Part shown: piece after piece, positions 15,601 through 17,432 of the stretch
Numbering within the stretch: the first letter of the stretch is position 1
Layout: each line of letters starts with the position of its first letter
From: an uncultured Ilumatobacter sp.
GTDB lineage: Bacteria; Actinomycetota; Acidimicrobiia; Acidimicrobiales; Ilumatobacteraceae
Assembly (NCBI GenBank): GCA_938049325.1
Contig: CALICC010000391.1
Coordinates: forward strand, 1-17,432
Direction: 5' to 3'
Length of the DNA: 17,432 nucleotides
Notes under the pieces: generated by a model
Databases searched by the model: none
What the model was told of the DNA's origin: nothing
Seen by the model: only the letters and a program-made list of their open reading frames with translations
Program-made: the position numbers and the translations under genes

Positions 15601-15989
15601 GCGGTTTGCCCACCCCACCGAACACCGTTGCCGTGAGAGATCACACCGACATCGCTGAGCCCGTCGTACGCGGTGAGGCGTACCGAAATACGTTGCCCCG
15701 CAGCGGTCGTACCCGAATCGGTGCCGCCGTAGTAGTGGTTGAGAATCTGCGTCCAATCCCAGCCGTGATCCACGGCGTAGCCGTACGCACCCCACTGGCT
15801 CATGCCGCGCCCGTGGCCGAAGCCGGTGCCTTCGATCACGATTGCGACGATGTCGTTCGGCGCTGCCTCCACCGGTGTCGCATTCGGCTCCACCGACGCT
15901 GCGACCGCGCCCGCAACGAGCGCTCCCGACAGCACGATCCGAGATGCACGCTTCAGACGCGGGAGACGAGCGAACGATGACACGCGCAT
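12609..15989 (-). CDS. Large secreted SpoIID-type protein with peptidoglycan-binding, SGNH hydrolase and repeat domains
   Basis: 1126 residues from this ATG. A signal peptide (RLPRLKRASR, hydrophobic 18-33) is cut near Ala42/43. The SpoIID/amidase-enhancer signature GFGHGRGMSQWGA is at 56-68; a peptidoglycan-binding-like insert (DGYFGNQTAGVLAAWQQSRGLPVDG) lies near 190-225, and the SpoIID core YLRGVVPKEIAASW...AQAVAARSYGL follows near 305-345. SpoIID proteins bind or cleave glycan strands. An SGNH esterase domain (about 538-715) has block I GFIGDSVANS, ELGYND and SDGVHLT, so it could act on O-acetyl groups of cell-wall glycan. Three repeats of about 95-125 residues then fill about 724-1100, with a partial fourth at the end. 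A longer frame reaches GTG 16064, but it would give an overlong n-region, and TACGAT sits 8 bases before 15989. Exact substrate unknown. Confidence 0.88.
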   Translation of the reverse strand: MRVSSFARLPRLKRASRIVLSGALVAGAVAASVEPNATPVEAAPNDIVAIVIEGTGFGHGRGMSQWGAYGYAVDHGWDWTQILNHYYGGTDSGTTAAGQRISVRLTAYDGLSDVGVISHGNGVRWGGQTAPAMRAVETSAGVFDVYSADQIACPSSTSLSVPTGPVVQATGYNLAAQQFQAFLKRFFDASLIVDGYFGNQTAGVLAAWQQSRGLPVDGSTWNADDATEARAIIAAAGSSVTWTKIGTHTQTAGSPVRFTASDGDVAATNRNDVLGVCSSGGAVNHYRGAIDVVHSSSGNRVVNDVLAEAYLRGVVPKEIAASWANAGGGAGANAVRAQAVAARSYGLQQNRTYTYPGSSQRYATTCDTTACQVYGGSAKRSSATGSATRVEYEATDAAIAATANVVRRWPSGHPLAGQIVSTEFSASNGPRTAGGAFPPVNDIGDDTAPNPNHKWTRVLDADTFASRHGLGTITSASMAPTQSANFQGFDGIWFDDLVVTGTNGTFRQQAWNFRNAYDLRSPGFTVRVVREQTTNKSLGFIGDSVANSIAHTDGEFLRVTDGTFTSRTVDAVDSRCTTREACNGSTGIAAAAALPRGLDLVVVELGYNDDPATFASDIDAMMNALNARDVRQVAWVNMADIRRTGGALMYTASNAALDAATGRWPTLSVLDWEAASNNSERARWFNSDGVHLTATGQAEFALWLRSEILELAPTHFLAPPKKIELPVVGQTLTAADGGTITVPDDAAGVALNVTMVRPLNGGFATIWPCQGDRPTVSSLNFSAGQVVANNVIAPISDDGTVCLYSSVGTDIIVDIAGWFPGGGSGAAADPFVGLVPQRVVDTRNAIGAPTARVQPNAPLRIPVAGRSAMRPDGTAADVPSSAAAVAVNVAIVRSSADGFATVWSCENPMPLASNVNFDAGTIVSNGVVAPVGSAGDICVHVSQPADVLVDLAGFFDGSLPVGGAALAVPAFEAATPTRLVDTRTGLGSQQNFVQPGAPLTVEIVGAELNDPDDTDSVIVVPESATAVALNLTVANPTANGYATIWPCGTEQPLASNINFLAGQNRANSVIAPIGADGTICVFVERPTNVILDVAGWFRGGTDASFVGAVPERLVDTRFSVGPIPAS

Positions 15990-15997
15990 GTCACGGG

Positions 15998-16026
15998 ATC
16001 GTAATGTCCGCTCACGGAGTCTCAAC
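15998..16026 (-). promoter_or_regulatory. Promoter of the SpoIID-SGNH gene
   Basis: On the minus strand GTTGAG (16021-16026) and TACGAT (15998-16003) are 17 bases apart, a reasonable -35/-10 pair. The -10 ends 8 bases before the ATG, so the message would be leaderless. This is the best two-box promoter in the window. Confidence 0.55.
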
Positions 16027-16040
16027 GTCACCATGAGACT
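16018..16040. promoter_or_regulatory. Inverted repeat over the -35 of the SpoIID-SGNH promoter
   Basis: AGTCTCA (16018-16024) and TGAGACT (16034-16040) are perfect 7-bp arms with 9 bases between. One arm covers the -35 box, a position suited to a repressor. The region also lies upstream of the divergent rnhA. Confidence 0.4.
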
Positions 16041-16114
16041 TTCATCGGGAGATCTTGACATCACCTTGAGAGCCCCTCGTCACAGCACGATCACGGAGCG
16101 GTCCAAGCAATCGG

Positions 16115-16120
16115 TACCGT
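16115..16120 (+). promoter_or_regulatory. -10 box of rnhA, leaderless type
   Basis: TACCGT, 8 bases before the ATG at 16129; the same hexamer and distance precede lpdA. No Shine-Dalgarno is present. Confidence 0.45.
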
Positions 16121-16128
16121 GCACGGCC

Positions 16129-16560
16129 ATGGAACGATTGGTCGTATTCACCGATGGCGCGTGCAGCGGAAATCCGGGCCCTGGTGGATGGGGCTGGGCG
16201 GTGTCGCCCGACGGCGAGCCGCGCGGCTCGGGCGGCGAGGGAGACACCACCAACCAGCGAATGGAGATGTACGCCGTACTCGACGCGCTCCGCACGCTGG
16301 GCGCCGATGGACAGCCGATCGAGATCGTGTCCGACTCGACCTATGTCGTGAACTGCTTTCGCGACAACTGGTGGGTCAAGTGGGAGCGCAACGGTTGGAA
16401 GAACTCCAAGAAGCAGCCGGTCGCAAACATCGATCTCTGGAAGCCGCTCATCGAGGCGGTTCGCGCCGGTGACGTGACCTTCCGGTGGGTCAAAGGACAC
16501 AGCGGTGACCGCATGAACGACCTCGTCGACCAACTCGCCGTCGCCGCGACCCCACGCTGA
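16129..16560 (+). CDS. rnhA: Ribonuclease HI
   Basis: Cuts the RNA strand of RNA-DNA hybrids (R-loops, Okazaki primers). 143 residues. The four-carboxylate active site is complete: Asp9 (FTDGACSGNPGPGGWG), Glu46 (TNQRMEMYA), Asp69 (IVSDSTYVVN) and Asp134, with the helper His124 in VKGHSGDRMNDLVD. The numbering is within two residues of E. coli RNase HI (10, 48, 70, 124, 134). The basic handle (WWVKWERNGWKNSKKQPVAN) is present. There is no second domain, unlike the RNase H/CobC fusion known from mycobacteria. The gene is divergent from the SpoIID-SGNH gene across 139 bases and converges with the SGNH gene to its right. Confidence 0.96.
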   Translation: MERLVVFTDGACSGNPGPGGWGWAVSPDGEPRGSGGEGDTTNQRMEMYAVLDALRTLGADGQPIEIVSDSTYVVNCFRDNWWVKWERNGWKNSKKQPVANIDLWKPLIEAVRAGDVTFRWVKGHSGDRMNDLVDQLAVAATPR

Positions 16561-16603
16561 CATCGCGCGTCACGTTCTCCAGCGTGTTGCCGCGACCAAC
16601 TCG

Positions 16604-17432
16604 TCAGAACAGATCGAGCGCAGCCCGAACGAACTGCTCGCCGAGAAAATCGGACGCCACCAGCTGCGCCGCCTCAGGCGTGATGTGTACTCCATCAGGA
16701 CGGACCTCGGTGTCGTCCGAATACCCGACCGAGTCGAAATAGTCGATCAGGTCGACGACGTACACGTCGCCGGGGCGATCCCGCGCCAGGCCGTCCATCA
16801 CTTCATGCATCACCGCATGACGCTCAGGCTGCTCCTGTGCGGTCCCGCGCGAGAACCAGAACGGGTTGGGGATCGGCGCCTTCACCCACACCACACTCTC
16901 AGCACCTCCCGCCAAGAGTTCGTCGGTGACCTTGGTGAAGTCGAACAACAACCGCGCTCGCATTGCTTCGGAGTCAGTCTCGAGACCAGGCCCACCATCG
17001 AAGCGGTGGTCGAGCACGTCCCATGACGTCGTGATCATCACGACGACATCGGCGCCGGTCTCAGCGACGCGGCTCGGCAGGTCGTCTTCGACCCAATCAG
17101 TACAGACCTGGCTCACTTCGAACCACTCGCCGTCGATCGCGTATTCACCCCCTCGTACGAAACCGCACCCTCGAGCGACGTTGAGCTCGGCTTGAGCCAA
17201 CTCCGGCGTCGCTGCAGCCCAGCTCACCACGCCTGCACCGAACGCCTCGGCCGTTGAATCGCCCGCGACGATGATGCGCACCGGTCGACTGAGCGCCGGG
17301 ATCGGCGCGATCGTGGTCGTGGTCGTGGTCGTGGTCGTCGCGGTCGATGTCGTCGTGGATGTGTCGGGCTCACCAGCGATGTCGGACGGGTCGTCGACCG
17401 CGATCGTCGTTGCGGGCGTCGTGGTCGTGGTG
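16604..17432 (-). CDS. SGNH hydrolase domain protein with Thr-rich linker (N-terminus outside window)
   Basis: The minus-strand frame runs open to the right edge, so the gene starts beyond it. The visible C-terminal part has block I RIIVAGDSTAEAFG, a TSWD segment where block III is expected, and RPDGVHITPEAAQ (Asp and His of the catalytic set), which makes an SGNH esterase of about 220 residues. Upstream of it, in frame, runs a Thr-rich stretch (TSTTTSTATTTTTTTT) followed by IAPIPALSRP, a typical extracytoplasmic linker. A GTG at 17281 could be mistaken for the start, but it lies directly after this linker with no signal peptide. In related bacteria such tails often follow a membrane acyltransferase-3 (OafA-type) domain that O-acetylates surface polysaccharide. 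That is a guess about the missing part. Confidence 0.82.
   Translation of the reverse strand, partial: TTTTTPATTIAVDDPSDIAGEPDTSTTTSTATTTTTTTTTIAPIPALSRPVRIIVAGDSTAEAFGAGVVSWAAATPELAQAELNVARGCGFVRGGEYAIDGEWFEVSQVCTDWVEDDLPSRVAETGADVVVMITTSWDVLDHRFDGGPGLETDSEAMRARLLFDFTKVTDELLAGGAESVVWVKAPIPNPFWFSRGTAQEQPERHAVMHEVMDGLARDRPGDVYVVDLIDYFDSVGYSDDTEVRPDGVHITPEAAQLVASDFLGEQFVRAALDLF
17311..17334. repeat. Four tandem 6-bp units (TCGTGG) in the Thr linker
   Basis: Perfect TCGTGG repeats that read as Thr-Thr (ACC ACG) on the minus strand. Length changes by slippage would stay in frame and only alter linker length. Similar units resume at the window edge. Confidence 0.8.

Noticed and set aside
15990..16064. 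N-terminal extension of the SpoIID-SGNH protein from GTG 16064
   Set aside because: It would put about 42 residues before the signal-peptide hydrophobic core and would run over the TACGAT box and the dyad; the ATG at 15989 fits better.

Overview
The window is GC-rich DNA from an actinobacterium. A WhiB-family protein, an lpdA-sucB-lipB cluster and the style of the secreted repeat proteins fit the Acidimicrobiia (Ilumatobacter-like), but that placement is inference because the window has no rRNA gene. It is densely coding: no gap exceeds about 200 bases, and I see no tRNA, insertion sequence, phage or CRISPR.

Layout. Bases 1-3486 (minus) hold a lipoate/2-oxoacid dehydrogenase operon, lpdA -> sucB(dlaT) -> lipB, with lipB cut by the left edge. 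Bases 3598-4725 hold two divergent envelope genes: a small anchored protein (minus) and a thioredoxin-fold lipoprotein (plus). The lipoprotein frame is interrupted by one TGA exactly at the first Cys position of its CxxC motif, followed by a bacterial SECIS-like hairpin with a GGUC loop. I read it as a selenoprotein (UxxC), the main discovery candidate here. A secreted class-2 lipase converges on it (4744-5511).

Bases 5606-10056 hold a two-gene operon (TIGR01777-type SDR and FAD amine oxidase), an SRPBCC protein, a MarR regulator, a WhiB protein and, divergent from whiB, a cobalamin-binding regulator. That regulator carries the CarH signature (W-x9-EH plus a ligand His at the CarH spacing) but has a BldC/excisionase-type HTH. 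The whiB/regulator gap contains three TTAGC direct repeats spaced exactly 10 bp. A light- or redox-responsive module is a reasonable hypothesis.

Bases 10119-12542 carry argJ, a DUF427 gene and an HSD10-like 3-hydroxyacyl-CoA dehydrogenase. Bases 12609-15989 encode one very large secreted protein: SpoIID with an inserted peptidoglycan-binding segment, an SGNH hydrolase domain and three C-terminal beta repeats. An RNase HI gene is divergent from it. The right edge cuts a second SGNH protein that has a Thr-rich linker.

Many genes have no Shine-Dalgarno but carry a TANNNT box 6-8 bases before the start codon. This points to widespread leaderless transcription, and I used it to choose several starts.
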